This document shows positions 44,932 to 60,572 of a stretch of 64,000 bases of DNA, piece by piece (the stretch's first letter is position 1; each line of letters starts with the position of its first letter). The DNA lies in NCBI RefSeq assembly GCF_023016285.1, contig NZ_CP095413.1, positions 1,302,001 to 1,366,000 of the forward strand, written 5' to 3'. Under the pieces are notes generated by a model that saw only the letters and a program-made list of their open reading frames with translations, had not been told where the DNA came from and did no database searches. Source of the DNA: Muricauda sp. SCSIO 64092 (lineage in GTDB: Bacteria; Bacteroidota; Bacteroidia; Flavobacteriales; Flavobacteriaceae). Made by a program: the position numbers and the translations under genes.

Positions 44932-46401
44932 TTAGTTATTCCCTATATCAAAATTCCATTCAGGTACTGGGGAGTCGATACGTTCCCTTTCAATAATGGC
45001 CAGGGCCTTTTTCACCAGTTCAGGCCTAATTGCCGCCAAATTATGTCGTTCTCCGGGGTCCGATTCCAAATCATAGATTTCCATTGGGGTGAAATTTTGG
45101 TCCTTCACTTTCCTTATAGCCTTCCACCGCCCCCCCATAAGTACTGCTTGGGCAGGTTTGCGATACTGCGTCTGAAACTCCCAATACAGATGCTTATGTT
45201 TTGGTTGTTCTTTTCCAAGTAGTGCGGGAAGGAATGAAATGCCATCGACCTGTTCCGGGACCTTGGCCCCTGCCAATTCCACCACCGTGGGCAATACATC
45301 CCAGAAAGCCGATACATGATCCGTGGTCTGGCCAGGGGTTATGGTCCCCTCCCAATGGGCAATCATGGGTACCCTGATGCCCCCTTCATAGAGGTCACGT
45401 TTATAACCCCTATAAATCCCGTTGCTATCAAAATAATTGGGGTCGGCACCTCCCTCAAGGTGCGGACCATTGTCCGAAGTAAAAAAAATCAAGGTGTTCT
45501 CAGCTATACCCAACGCTTTTACCTTGGCTACGATTTCCCCTACCTGTTCATCTAATACATGGATCATTGCTGCGAAAGCGGCATGTACTTCGGGTTGGGA
45601 GCCGTATCCCCCAATCTTGTATCTTTTGCAACCCGGATCACAGCCTTTATATGATTTTTCGGGCTGCAGTTTGCCCCTGTATTTTGCCATGTACCTTTCT
45701 GGTGCCTTCAACTCTGCATGTGGAACAATACTGGGAATATAAGCAAAGAAAGGTTGATCCTTGTTTTCCTCGATAAAGGCCAGTGCCTTTTCATGGATCA
45801 GTTCTGGGGCGTAGACTCCCTCCTTGTCCGCTTCGTTCTGCTGAAGCATGATTTTTTCTTCATTATGCCATAGGTGGTAGGGGTAATAGTTGTGCGCTAT
45901 GAATTGGCAGTTGTACCCATAAAAGGTGTCAAAGCCTTGTTTTATAGGATCTCCCGTTGAACCTGGATATCCAAGGCCCCATTTGCCAAACGCGCCAGTG
46001 GCATATCCCTTGGCCCGGAGCACTTCGGCCAGCGTTAGGACTTCATCCGCAATGGGGTGCTGCCCTTCAGGAGCAATACTTTTATTGCCCCTTATAGGGG
46101 TGTGGCCCGTATGTTGCCCCGTCATCAAGGTACTCCGGGATGGGGCACAGACCGTGGAACCGGAATAATGCTGGGTAAACCGTATTCCGTGGGATGCCAG
46201 TGCATCTATATTCGGGGTGTTGAATCGCTGTTGTCCATAGCAACTTAAGTCGCCATAGCCCAAATCGTCTGCCAGTATATAGATAATGTTTGGCGGGTGC
46301 TTGTACACCATTTCTTGTTTTTCCTGTTTTGATCGGCACGATATTAAAAATGACAGTAGAATCATCAGCAAAAGTCTACTCGTTACATTGTGCATTGACA
46401 T
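44932..46401 (-). CDS. S1-family arylsulfatase-type sulfatase, lipoprotein
   Basis: 489 residues with a lipoprotein signal (SFLISCRSK, Cys 22). N-terminal metal ligands in IIYILADDLGYGD, formylglycine Cys 85 in STVCAPSRSTLMTG, and FTSDNGPHLEGGADP in the active site. It is a clear paralogue of the sulfatase at 60573: both share GSTVCAPSRSTLMTG, HTGHT, GKWGLGYPGS, GFDTFYGYNCQ or near forms, and KGYKRDLYEGGIRVPMI. It removes sulfate from the PUL's glycan; position specificity unknown. Confidence 0.9.
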   Translation of the reverse strand: MSMHNVTSRLLLMILLSFLISCRSKQEKQEMVYKHPPNIIYILADDLGYGDLSCYGQQRFNTPNIDALASHGIRFTQHYSGSTVCAPSRSTLMTGQHTGHTPIRGNKSIAPEGQHPIADEVLTLAEVLRAKGYATGAFGKWGLGYPGSTGDPIKQGFDTFYGYNCQFIAHNYYPYHLWHNEEKIMLQQNEADKEGVYAPELIHEKALAFIEENKDQPFFAYIPSIVPHAELKAPERYMAKYRGKLQPEKSYKGCDPGCKRYKIGGYGSQPEVHAAFAAMIHVLDEQVGEIVAKVKALGIAENTLIFFTSDNGPHLEGGADPNYFDSNGIYRGYKRDLYEGGIRVPMIAHWEGTITPGQTTDHVSAFWDVLPTVVELAGAKVPEQVDGISFLPALLGKEQPKHKHLYWEFQTQYRKPAQAVLMGGRWKAIRKVKDQNFTPMEIYDLESDPGERHNLAAIRPELVKKALAIIERERIDSPVPEWNFDIGNN

Positions 46402-46481
46402 AATTCTTATTTACTTTCGTTTTTTATTCATGTAAATCTGTTGTGCATTTGGATGAAAATTCATCAACCTGTTGCGTATCC

Positions 46482-46530
46482 CTGTAAAGACCTGACAGGT
46501 TTCCAAAATCTATCAGATCTTTTGGAAGAC
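46482..46530. repeat. Short palindromic repeat-like element
   Basis: TTTCCAAAA (46500-46508) and TTTTGGAA (46520-46527) form an inverted pair beside GACCTGACAGG. Similar CCTGACAGG-containing palindromes are common dispersed repeats in flavobacterial genomes (recalled, not checked). It abuts the end of the truncated sulfatase remnant. Confidence 0.4.
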
Positions 46531-46642
46531 AATATTTGATCTGTCAATGGCATGTGTTTTTTTATCTTCACAGGAATTTATGGTTATCGAAACCATAACC
46601 GTACAGATCAAAGCAAGTACCATCGGTACTAGGGCACTTTTC

Positions 46643-46662
<20 letters not shown>
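46513..46662 (-). pseudogene. 5' remnant of a sulfatase gene (49 codons)
   Basis: ATG 46662 opens a frame with a lipoprotein signal (VMVSITINSCEDKK) and then DRSNIVF, which aligns with the RPNIVFILADD that begins sulfatase domains. Immediately after, the sequence turns into QKI-stop inside a palindromic repeat. The rest of the sulfatase is absent; the next gene starts at 46401. This looks like a sulfatase copy lost by recombination or repeat insertion, leaving its start. It overlaps the 3' end of the preceding sulfatase gene by 20 bases. Confidence 0.5.
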
Positions 46663-51441
<4,779 letters not shown>

Positions 51442-54400
51442 CTAGTTGACCTTGGTCAAAATTTCGTCCAGGTCAACTTTGAAGGAAGACCCTTTCACTG
51501 CTCCAAACTGCTTCACATATTCCGCCGGACTGACGCCAAATTCCTTACTGAAACACTTGGCGAAATACTTTGGATTGCAAAAACCTGTCATATAACCCAC
51601 TTCTGAAATGTACATATTGTTCTTTTTCAAAAGTTGTGAAGCTCGTTTCAGTCTTATTTTTTTGATGAAGTTAACCGGGGTTTCGTTTAGGATTGCCTGT
51701 AATTTCCTGTAAAGGTTGGCACGACTCATACCCACTTCAGAGGCGAGATACCCCACACTAAGAGCCCCGTCTTCCAATGAGTTTTCCACAATCTGTACCA
51801 GTTTCTTTATCAACTTTTCATCGTTCGACTCCAGTTCAACATCCGAGGTCTTTACAGAAATGACCTTACTGTATTTATCCTTTAATGTAGCTCTGGAGAA
51901 CAAGACATTTTTCACCTTCCATTTTAAAAAATCAGGACTAAAGGGCTTTTCAATATAGTCGGTAACACCAAGGCTGAGGCATTGGATTTTGGTCTCTTCT
52001 GAATCTTTTGCAGTCAACATGAAAATAGGCAGATGGGCCATCTCTTCATTTTCCTTGATTTTTTTAAGCATGCCGATACCATCTTCCACGGGCATGAGGA
52101 TATCACTGATGATGAGGTTGGGTTGCTGCTCCAGGGCTATTTGATGGCCATCCCTACCGTTTCCGGCTTCAAGAATGTCAAATTCATTGAACAGTTCTTC
52201 CCTCATCATGGTCCTTAGCTCAGGGTTATCGTCAACCAATAGGATCGTTGGGCGATTATGGAAGGGCTCTTTCTCCCTGTGTACACCGGTTGAGGTTACT
52301 TCATCAAAAATCTGATATTCAGATTTCGTTATGATGGACGGTCTTCTCCCTTTTTCCTCGGAAACAAATTCATTTTCGGCATAATGTTGTTTTTCAATGG
52401 GAAGCATAAATGTAAATGTGGTTCTTTTGTTTTCTATACTATCCAAGGAAATGGTCCCGCCGTGGACCTTTACCAGTTTTTGCACCAGTTCCATTCCAAT
52501 GCCCGTTCCAGGAACCTGATTTACGGGCATTTTAGTGGATTGATAGTAACGGTCAAAAATATGTTCAAGATTTTGGGCCGGTATGCCCAAACCATTATCG
52601 GTTACATGGCATTCCACATATTTTCCCTGTTTTATTTCTTTTAAATTACTTTGCTCCAAATCAACCCTAACCATTTTTACCACAATTTTGATCTTGCCGT
52701 TTTTGGCGGTATACTTAAAGGCATTGGATAAGAGATTAAAGATTATTTTTTCAAGAATTTGTAGGTCATAGTAGCCTTTTATTTCCTTTTCACTGCAATC
52801 GAACTTGTACGCAATGCTATTGATACTCGCAAAGTCATTGAAGGCCTTCTTAAGATTCTTGATATCTTCCACAATATTGCCCTTTGCTACTTTTAGTCTA
52901 AAGGCCCCTACCTCATTTTTTCGGATATCCATAATTTGATCGATCAGCCTTCCAATACGCAGTGAATTATTATAAATCCGTTGGGCAGTGTTCTCTTGTA
53001 ATTGGTACTTCCCCTCCCGTATTGCCTTTTCAATGGTTCCCTGTATCAGTGTCAATGGCGTTCTAAGCTCATGGGAAATATCAGTAAAAAAGACCATCTT
53101 CATTTTATGGTGCTCCTTGTCCTTTTGGTGGCTGACCGTTTCGGCCACAAGATTCTTTTTCATCTGAAACCAGTTTCTGATCAAAACAATTGCGCATAAA
53201 GTTGCCAAAATGAAAGCTACCACGTAAAACAAAATAGCCAAATTACTTGCCCAAAAAGGAGGGGTTATGGTAAATTTCAGTACCGCTGGGGTAGGGTTCC
53301 ATACGCCATGGCTGTTGGTACTCTTTACCTTAAAAGTGTAGTTGCCCGGTTTAAGGCCGTTGTAATTGGTAGTATTGTTACTTGCCGAGGTATAGATCCA
53401 ATAATCGTGGACTCCCTCCATCAAATAGGCAAAATGGTTCTTTTCAGGAGCGGTAAAATCCAGTGAAGTAAAGTCTATGGTGATATTGTTTTCATTGTAG
53501 GGCAACGTAAGATGGTTGGTAAGCAAAACGGGTTTGCCATGCCCATTTGCCGTATTTTTTAAGTTATTGGAAGTCCCCAATATTTCAAAATTGGTTATGA
53601 GGGTCCTGGCCAATTGCCTGTTTTTACTATATTCATTGGGATTGACCTTTGTAATGCTCTTGCCGTTGGTAAAATAAATATTACCTTCACTGTCTTTTAT
53701 GTGTTTGTTGAATAGAAATTGGTTTTCATTGAGTCCGTCCTGGGAACTAAAATTGGTAAAACTTCTGTTTTCAACATCAAATAATGTAATTCCTTTGACC
53801 GTGGCGGCCCAAATATTTCCATTTTGGTCTTTTTCCATTGCGGCAATGGTCAGGGAATTCAAACCTTCTTTCTTTCCATACACATCAAAACCTTTTGTTT
53901 TATAATCGTAGACATTGATGCCTCCGCCCCTGGTACCAATATATATTTTTCCCTGATGTTCCAAAAAGCATAATATGGCATTGGAATTTAATCCGTTTGG
54001 GTTTTTAGGATAGAAATGTGATACACTTTCTGCCGTAAAATCCACAACAAAAATACCCTGGCCACGGGTACCTATCCAAAGGAGGTCTTCTTCATCACGA
54101 TGTAGGACGGAAACGTTGAGCCCCCTTAATTTTTCCATGAGGGCTTTTTTGAACGGACACAAGGGAGCCCTGTTGTTGATAATGTCGATTCCGCCACCCC
54201 AAAGGCCTACCCAGATTTCGTTGGGGTCGATGGCGATAATGTCCATAATTCCCTCTTTATACTCCTTGATGGATTTAAGGGTAGATGGCTTGCTTGACAT
54301 GGGATTTGTCATTTTTTTCAGTACACCACCGGTCCCGACAAATACATCCTTTGTATCATAGCTTTTTGCAATGGCCCCTATTTTCATGTTTTCCCTTGCT

Positions 54401-55578
54401 TTTACTACAAAGTCGTTAGACTTTTTATATTGGGTATGCAAAACTTCACCGGTTGTCGTTCCAAGGAGTATGTTTTGGCCACCTTTTTGGGCATATAAGG
54501 CGGTGCCGGCTGAAATGCTGGATGGCAGTCCAATGGTCTTAAAAATAAGAGTGCCATTTACCATTTTAAATACACCGTCGGAACTTGCCACCCATAAGTT
54601 TCCATGTCCATCAAGGGTCAGCGATTTAAAAATCGTCGTAGTCAACTGTTTTTTGTGGCTTTCATATAGGTTTTTGATTTTCAAACGATTTGCTTTGGCG
54701 TTGATCTTGATAATCTTCTTGGCACCCAAAACATAGTATTCGGACTTTTCCGGGTGATATTTCAAATCCCTGGGAACGAAATTTTTGTCAACGTCCAAGG
54801 GTTTCGTATCCAAAACTTCAAGTCTCCGGTCCCCTTTTCTGTAGGCCAGGATGTGCATTGAATTTCGCGTAAATGCCAGAAATGAATCTTCTTTGTACGG
54901 AGCCAGGAAAAAAGTACGCTCGGTAAAGGAAGTCTTGGAAAGCTTCCCTTTTTTATTCAAGCCCAATATCCCTTGGTCGGTGGCGAACCAAACCCTATGG
55001 TATTTACCTTCAAGAAATGAGTTGATCTTTTTGCTGTCAGGTAACACCTGATGATCTTTGGTATAGTTATGTGCCGTTTCAAATACAAGGCCCTCAACAT
55101 CCTTATGTGGTCCAATCTTGATATAACCCGTTTCCCAAAGGTTGGCATAGACCGTTCCATTGGTGGTGGTACCAAGAATTTTGGTGGTATTGTTTTTATA
55201 GAACCCGTGGAACGAATTTTTAAAACGGTCGTAAAAAACCAGATAGCTTTCGGTACCTATCCACAAGTTTCCATTACCATCTTCCTCAATGCTATTAACC
55301 GTATTATTAGGTATTGAACCTTCATTGAAAACGTCATATTGGAACTCATGTAAATTCTGACCGTCATAGCGATAAAGCCCATTATTGGTTCCAATCCATA
55401 AATAGCCAATCCTATCCAGGTATACTACATTGGCATTAATGTTGAAATCTATACCATCCACTTTCAACCTAGTTAAACTGGAGGTATGTTTTTGACCAGA
55501 AGTATCATGTATTGCAATGAACAGGAATGACATCAATACCACAAAATGTTGCAATGAAGTCAAGAAAGGGGGTTTCAT
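51442..55578 (-). CDS. Hybrid two-component system sensor-regulator (HTCS) of the PUL
   Basis: 1378 residues from ATG 55578. Signal/anchor helix; periplasmic two-component propeller repeats (~35-690, motifs YLWIGTNNGLYRYDG, NLWVASSDGVFKM, LWIGTRGQGIFVV); a Y_Y_Y domain; a membrane helix (~785); a HisKA domain with phospho-His in DISHELRTPL (~833); a HATPase (~940-1060, DNGLGIPAQN, GTGIGMELVQ); a receiver with Asp in IISDILMP (~1158); and an AraC-type DNA-binding domain at the end (VGYMTGFCNPKYFAKCF). HTCS proteins bind an oligosaccharide and activate the neighbouring PUL. It is divergent from susC. Confidence 0.95.
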   Translation of the reverse strand: MKPPFLTSLQHFVVLMSFLFIAIHDTSGQKHTSSLTRLKVDGIDFNINANVVYLDRIGYLWIGTNNGLYRYDGQNLHEFQYDVFNEGSIPNNTVNSIEEDGNGNLWIGTESYLVFYDRFKNSFHGFYKNNTTKILGTTTNGTVYANLWETGYIKIGPHKDVEGLVFETAHNYTKDHQVLPDSKKINSFLEGKYHRVWFATDQGILGLNKKGKLSKTSFTERTFFLAPYKEDSFLAFTRNSMHILAYRKGDRRLEVLDTKPLDVDKNFVPRDLKYHPEKSEYYVLGAKKIIKINAKANRLKIKNLYESHKKQLTTTIFKSLTLDGHGNLWVASSDGVFKMVNGTLIFKTIGLPSSISAGTALYAQKGGQNILLGTTTGEVLHTQYKKSNDFVVKARENMKIGAIAKSYDTKDVFVGTGGVLKKMTNPMSSKPSTLKSIKEYKEGIMDIIAIDPNEIWVGLWGGGIDIINNRAPLCPFKKALMEKLRGLNVSVLHRDEEDLLWIGTRGQGIFVVDFTAESVSHFYPKNPNGLNSNAILCFLEHQGKIYIGTRGGGINVYDYKTKGFDVYGKKEGLNSLTIAAMEKDQNGNIWAATVKGITLFDVENRSFTNFSSQDGLNENQFLFNKHIKDSEGNIYFTNGKSITKVNPNEYSKNRQLARTLITNFEILGTSNNLKNTANGHGKPVLLTNHLTLPYNENNITIDFTSLDFTAPEKNHFAYLMEGVHDYWIYTSASNNTTNYNGLKPGNYTFKVKSTNSHGVWNPTPAVLKFTITPPFWASNLAILFYVVAFILATLCAIVLIRNWFQMKKNLVAETVSHQKDKEHHKMKMVFFTDISHELRTPLTLIQGTIEKAIREGKYQLQENTAQRIYNNSLRIGRLIDQIMDIRKNEVGAFRLKVAKGNIVEDIKNLKKAFNDFASINSIAYKFDCSEKEIKGYYDLQILEKIIFNLLSNAFKYTAKNGKIKIVVKMVRVDLEQSNLKEIKQGKYVECHVTDNGLGIPAQNLEHIFDRYYQSTKMPVNQVPGTGIGMELVQKLVKVHGGTISLDSIENKRTTFTFMLPIEKQHYAENEFVSEEKGRRPSIITKSEYQIFDEVTSTGVHREKEPFHNRPTILLVDDNPELRTMMREELFNEFDILEAGNGRDGHQIALEQQPNLIISDILMPVEDGIGMLKKIKENEEMAHLPIFMLTAKDSEETKIQCLSLGVTDYIEKPFSPDFLKWKVKNVLFSRATLKDKYSKVISVKTSDVELESNDEKLIKKLVQIVENSLEDGALSVGYLASEVGMSRANLYRKLQAILNETPVNFIKKIRLKRASQLLKKNNMYISEVGYMTGFCNPKYFAKCFSKEFGVSPAEYVKQFGAVKGSSFKVDLDEILTKVN

Positions 55579-55894
55579 AAGCACAATTCTTTTTTGATCA
55601 TTTCTAATTTTTAGCCTTTATATTTTACTCAAATCCTAAAATGTGAGCTCAATTATTGTCAATATTATGGATAATACTATTTGGAAGCAATAGTTGTTCA
55701 ATTGCTAAATCTAAATAAGGGTATAAGAATGTTGCAGAATACCCTGTGCGGATAATTTTTGACGAAAAAATAGAATGACGAGACATTAGGTACCCTCAAT
55801 TGAGATGTATTACTCCAATAAGGGAATGGTCTATGCCTAAGTTTATCCAAATAAAAACTGACCAAACTAAAATTAACTGAAAACATTCTAAACA
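55579..55894. promoter_or_regulatory. 316-bp divergent region between HTCS and susC-like genes
   Basis: AT-rich and without a supported gene. It contains ATGTTGCAGAAT (55729-55740), related to the GTTGCA motifs in the other PUL promoters, about 160 bases before the susC start. This is the expected place for HTCS binding. Confidence 0.45.
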
Positions 55895-58800
55895 ATGCGA
55901 TTTTTATGTATTTTATTGGTCTCTGTTTGGTTTTCTGGTACGGCCCAGCAAACCATTACAGGTACCGTGACAGATGTATCGGATACACCTTTACCGGGTG
56001 TGACCATATTGGTCAGTGGCACAACAAACGGTGTTGCCACTGATTTTGACGGCAATTACTCCATACTGGCCTCCCGGGGCGATGTACTTGAATTCTCTTA
56101 CATTGGATTTGCTCCCCAGACCATAACGGTGGGAACATCCAATACAATTAACGTTACCCTACAGGAAGACACACAACAACTTGATGAGGTTGTTATCATT
56201 GGTTATGGTACTTCTTCAAAGAAGCAACTCGTCTCCGCAGTGGCTTCGGTAAAATCGGAAGAGATAGTAAACCAGCCTGTATCCCGGGTAGATCAGGCAC
56301 TGCAGGGCCGGGCTGCGGGTGTCGAGGTGGTTTCCAACAACGGAGCCCCGGGTAACGGAGCAACCATCCGTATCAGGGGTAACAGTTCCATCAACGGAAA
56401 CAATGATCCCCTGTTTGTTGTGGATGGATTTATTGTGGGTACTGGATTCAATTTAAATAATATCAATATTAATGATATAGAATCCATCGAAATCTTAAAA
56501 GACGCCACAGCGCTTGCCATTTATGGTACCCGCGGTGCTGCTGGGGTGGTCCTTATCACTACAAAAAGTGGTACTTCCCTACCTGTTGGCAAGCCTACTT
56601 TCACATTAAATTCCTATGTAAGTATGGACCAAATGGCCAATAAAATTGAGATATTGGGCGGTGAGGATTATGTGGATTACATCAATGAGGCGGGCCAGTT
56701 CGTTCCCGGTGATCCCATAGACGTCAACGGCACACCGGTGCCCATCGGTTTTACCAATCCAAGCTTGCCGTTGCAGTTTGACAATCCCGGGGAGGTGCCT
56801 TTTGTCGATTGGATCGATGAAGTATCCACCACGGGGGCAATTTACAACACTGACCTTTCCGTAACGGGAAGGACGGAAAACACAAATTACTACTCTTCCA
56901 TCAACTATTTTAAGCAAGAGGGACTGATTAAAAACTCCGGTCTGGAAAGGGTAACTTTTAGGGCCAACTTTGACGTTAACGCATCCGAACGTTTTAAGTT
57001 CGGGACACGTTTAAACCTAAGTACCTTTAAAAGGGAGCGGAACAAGGTGGCCTTTGGTAGTATCATTACCAGTGTCCTTCCCATCCGAACCATATTCGAT
57101 GACGAGGGTAATTTTACGGGTACCGATCCGATAAGTGGTTCACTACAGCGTAATCCTGTGGCCGATCATCAATTGCGTGTAGACCATGATTTGGTTACCA
57201 ATATCATTGCCAACCTCTATGCCGAATATGAACTGTTCAGGGATTTTAGGTTAAAGACCAGTTTTGGGACAACCTTTAACTTTTTTAAAAGAAATGAATA
57301 TCAACCGGGGGCCTTACCAGAACGAATATTGAACAATAATATTGGTGGCTTTGGCCGTATACGGACAACTAATTCCAAAGATTTGTTGAGCGAGACCACC
57401 TTTACCTGGGACAAGAAATTTGGTGATCATTCCGTGAACGTGCTGGGTGGTTTTACCGCCCAAAAAATCACCAGTGAAAGCACAGATCAACGTGCCGAAG
57501 GTTTCCCAAATGATGTTGTCCAGTTTAACAACCTGTCATTGGGTTCGGATCCCGAAACGTATCAAGTTGGATCAGGGTATAATCAACGTACGTTGACCTC
57601 CCTCCTGGGTCGTATTACGTACGGCTATAAAGACCGTTATATCCTGACCCTGGTGGGAAGACAAGATGGCTCTTCGGTCTTTGAGGAGGGCAACAAATAT
57701 GCTTTCTTCCCCTCTGCGGGAGTAGCCTGGAACATGGACGAGGAGAGTTTCATGGCCGATTTGGAAACCATTAACAGGTTAAAGTTTAGGGGAAGCTACG
57801 GAATAGTGGGGGAACAAGGAGTGACCCCGTATAATTCCTTTGATCTATTTAATTCCACGTTCAATTATTTTAATGAAACGTTGGTGCCCGCAGTTATTTT
57901 GGACAGTCCCGGGACAAATGGGTTGACCTGGGAAACGACAAAGCAATTGGATTTAGGTCTGGAAGTGGGCTTGTTCAACAATCGGATTTCATTTGAAGCA
58001 GGCTATTACAAAAGGACTACGGAAGACTTGCTGCTGTTTAGGGATTTGCCAAACACAGCGGGAAATCGGATTTTAGAGAATGTAGGTAGCGTTGAAAACC
58101 GGGGATTTGAATTTTTGTTGGACACCAAAAATATCAGCAATGAAAACTTCAGTTGGAACACTACATTCACCTTGACATCCAATGATAGCGAGGTTTTGGA
58201 TATTGGGGATGAGGAATTCATTAACCTACAATCTACCGGTAATCAAGGTGGCCCATCGGCAAGATTGATTCCGGGGGAAGCCTTTCCTTCCTTTGTGGGA
58301 GCAGAGTATTTGGGCACCTATAAGGACCCACAGGAAATTATTGATGACCAAGCGGTGGGGAGGGCCTTTTTGGGCAGTCCCCGCTATCGGGATGTCAATG
58401 AAGATGGGACAATAAATCAAGAGGACTTTTCTGTAATAGGCAGCCCTCAACCCGACTTTTTTGGGGGTCTTAGAAACAATTTTTCCTGGAAGGGATTGAA
58501 CCTGGATATTTTCTTTCAATATTCTTTTGGCGCAGAAATATTCAATATTGTCACACAAAGATCCTTATTTGGAAGGGGCGATGAAAACGTGGATCCAAGG
58601 GTTTTGAACCGATGGCGTGAAGGTATTGATGAAACCTCGGACATTCCCAGGGCAGGGACCTCTACAAGCATATTCAATCCCAACAGCACGCTCAATATAG
58701 AAGATGGTTCCTTTGTTCGATTGCGAACGGTAACCCTGTCCTATGACATTCCTCTTAAAAAGGCTCGATTGGACAGTATTTTTAAAGGCTTGAACATTTA

Positions 58801-58975
58801 TGTAACAGGTCAAAACCTTTGGTTGATATCAGACTTCACCCTAGGTGATCCCGAGGTCAATAATTTTACCTCTGCAAGCACCAATAATCAATTTGGTGGG
58901 GTTTCACAAGGATTTGCAGGAGGGGCTTATCCATATGCAACAAGTATAGTCACCGGTGTAAGAATGGAATTTTAA
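55895..58975 (+). CDS. SusC/RagA-family TonB-dependent outer-membrane transporter
   Basis: 1026 residues with a signal peptide (ending SGTAQ), an N-terminal carboxypeptidase-like domain (ITGTVTDVSDTPLPGVTIL, YSILASRGDVLEFSYIGF), a TonB-box-like region (LDEVVIIGYGTSSKKQ), a plug (RVDQALQGRAAGVEV, PLFVVDGFIV, SIEILKDATALAIYGTRGAA) and a barrel ending in VTGVRMEF. It imports oligosaccharides released by surface enzymes, paired with the SusD-like lipoprotein encoded 10 bases downstream. Confidence 0.96.
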   Translation: MRFLCILLVSVWFSGTAQQTITGTVTDVSDTPLPGVTILVSGTTNGVATDFDGNYSILASRGDVLEFSYIGFAPQTITVGTSNTINVTLQEDTQQLDEVVIIGYGTSSKKQLVSAVASVKSEEIVNQPVSRVDQALQGRAAGVEVVSNNGAPGNGATIRIRGNSSINGNNDPLFVVDGFIVGTGFNLNNININDIESIEILKDATALAIYGTRGAAGVVLITTKSGTSLPVGKPTFTLNSYVSMDQMANKIEILGGEDYVDYINEAGQFVPGDPIDVNGTPVPIGFTNPSLPLQFDNPGEVPFVDWIDEVSTTGAIYNTDLSVTGRTENTNYYSSINYFKQEGLIKNSGLERVTFRANFDVNASERFKFGTRLNLSTFKRERNKVAFGSIITSVLPIRTIFDDEGNFTGTDPISGSLQRNPVADHQLRVDHDLVTNIIANLYAEYELFRDFRLKTSFGTTFNFFKRNEYQPGALPERILNNNIGGFGRIRTTNSKDLLSETTFTWDKKFGDHSVNVLGGFTAQKITSESTDQRAEGFPNDVVQFNNLSLGSDPETYQVGSGYNQRTLTSLLGRITYGYKDRYILTLVGRQDGSSVFEEGNKYAFFPSAGVAWNMDEESFMADLETINRLKFRGSYGIVGEQGVTPYNSFDLFNSTFNYFNETLVPAVILDSPGTNGLTWETTKQLDLGLEVGLFNNRISFEAGYYKRTTEDLLLFRDLPNTAGNRILENVGSVENRGFEFLLDTKNISNENFSWNTTFTLTSNDSEVLDIGDEEFINLQSTGNQGGPSARLIPGEAFPSFVGAEYLGTYKDPQEIIDDQAVGRAFLGSPRYRDVNEDGTINQEDFSVIGSPQPDFFGGLRNNFSWKGLNLDIFFQYSFGAEIFNIVTQRSLFGRGDENVDPRVLNRWREGIDETSDIPRAGTSTSIFNPNSTLNIEDGSFVRLRTVTLSYDIPLKKARLDSIFKGLNIYVTGQNLWLISDFTLGDPEVNNFTSASTNNQFGGVSQGFAGGAYPYATSIVTGVRMEF

Positions 58976-58985
58976 AAAAACAGCA

Positions 58986-60542
58986 ATGAAAAACAAGACA
59001 TTTATCCTATCAATTTGTGCAGTTTTGATGGTACTTTCAAGCTGTGACAGTTTTTTGGAAGAAGATTTGCGCAATGAGATTGCCGTGGAGAACTTTTTTA
59101 ACAACGACCAAGAGGCCCTGTTGGCCGTTAATGGGCTCTACCGTATTTTACACAGGGGCACCCTATATAGGACACGGGGGCTGGACAATTACAATGTTAA
59201 CGGTGCGGATGAGGTGGGTCCAAGTCGTAATGTAAATGCCCAAATACACAATTACCTTATCCAGGAAGGTGTATCCGATGGGAATGGTACCTGGGGCTCA
59301 TTGTACGAAATTGTGCGCAATGCATCCTTAAACATTTCCAATATCGAAGGTAATGAAAACCTTTCCGAGGAAATTAGGAATCAAACCTTGGGTGAATCCC
59401 TTTTTATGCGTGCATTGGCCTATTTTCATTTGACCAACCTTTGGGGGGATGTCCCCTATTTTACGGAATTACTGCCCTTGGAAGACCTGGGAACATTGGA
59501 GCGTTTCCCAAGAGACCGGATAAGGGCAGATATGAAGGACGATTTGGCCAGGGCATTTGACCTTTTGCCCAGTTCTTATGGAGCCAATGAACTGGGCCGG
59601 GCCTCAAAATGGGCGGCCACGGCCCTAAAGGCCAAATTCCACCTTTTTGACCGGGAATGGGCCGAGGCCAAGGCGGAATGTGACAATATCATCAATAATT
59701 CGCCACATCGATTGCTTGATGACTTCGCTGCTGTTTTTGATCAAACCGATTTGGAAAATCAATATAACGATGAACATATTTTTGCGGTTGACTTTACGAC
59801 CGACGGAGTTTTTGAGGATGCCGATACTTGGAGAACCGATGATTATAACCCAAGATTGCGGGATGAGCCCAGTAATCGTAACGATCGGCCCGGAGGTGAT
59901 GGAACACCCGCCAGATGGCAGTTGCTCCAAGCCGATCTACAGGCCATTGATCAGGACATGACCGGTTTTGGTTGGGCCATTCCACTTCCGGAGTTAGCGG
60001 ATAGGGCCAATTGGGAACTGGACGATCTGCGCTATGACGTTACTATTGTGACCGAATACCTGGGCTATCAATTGAGCTTTCCCTATTTTAGGAAAAATTG
60101 GAACTTGAACAATACTTCGCCAAGGTTCAACCACAATGAAAACTATGTTGTTTTTCGATTGGCAGATATTTATTTGATGGCGGCCGAGGCCGAAAACGAG
60201 TTGAACGGTCCCGATGGAGCCTATCTGTATGTGAACAGGGTGAGGGAACGTGCTTTTGAACCGGACAAGCCATGGTCGGGAATGAGTCAACAAGAATTTA
60301 GGGAAGCCATGTACGATGAACGAAAGTTTGAATTATGTACCGAAGGCCATCGAAGAATGGACTTGATTCGTTGGGGGATTCTTTTGGAGACCGTGCGCAA
60401 TGTACAGCACAGGCCTTGGAACAATCCGGCAGATAATATTCAACCCTATCATGTATTATTACCAATACCACAGGAGGAGCTTATTCTAAATCCAAACCTA
60501 TTGAATACGGACCCAACAAACAATGGATATCGGGGAGGTTAA
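58986..60542 (+). CDS. SusD/RagB-family glycan-binding lipoprotein
   Basis: 518 residues with a lipoprotein signal (LMVLSSCDSFLEE, Cys ~20) and the SusD layout: FFNNDQEALLAVNGLY at the start, LFMRALAYFHLTNLWGDVPY in the TPR-like core, and RLADIYLMAAEAEN with ERKFELCTEGHRRMDLIRWG at the end. It caps the SusC barrel and captures the glycan. Same operon as susC and, 30 bases later, the sulfatase gene. Confidence 0.96.
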   Translation: MKNKTFILSICAVLMVLSSCDSFLEEDLRNEIAVENFFNNDQEALLAVNGLYRILHRGTLYRTRGLDNYNVNGADEVGPSRNVNAQIHNYLIQEGVSDGNGTWGSLYEIVRNASLNISNIEGNENLSEEIRNQTLGESLFMRALAYFHLTNLWGDVPYFTELLPLEDLGTLERFPRDRIRADMKDDLARAFDLLPSSYGANELGRASKWAATALKAKFHLFDREWAEAKAECDNIINNSPHRLLDDFAAVFDQTDLENQYNDEHIFAVDFTTDGVFEDADTWRTDDYNPRLRDEPSNRNDRPGGDGTPARWQLLQADLQAIDQDMTGFGWAIPLPELADRANWELDDLRYDVTIVTEYLGYQLSFPYFRKNWNLNNTSPRFNHNENYVVFRLADIYLMAAEAENELNGPDGAYLYVNRVRERAFEPDKPWSGMSQQEFREAMYDERKFELCTEGHRRMDLIRWGILLETVRNVQHRPWNNPADNIQPYHVLLPIPQEELILNPNLLNTDPTNNGYRGG

Positions 60543-60572
60543 TTCTTGGGGAGCTAAAAGGCATACGTTTAA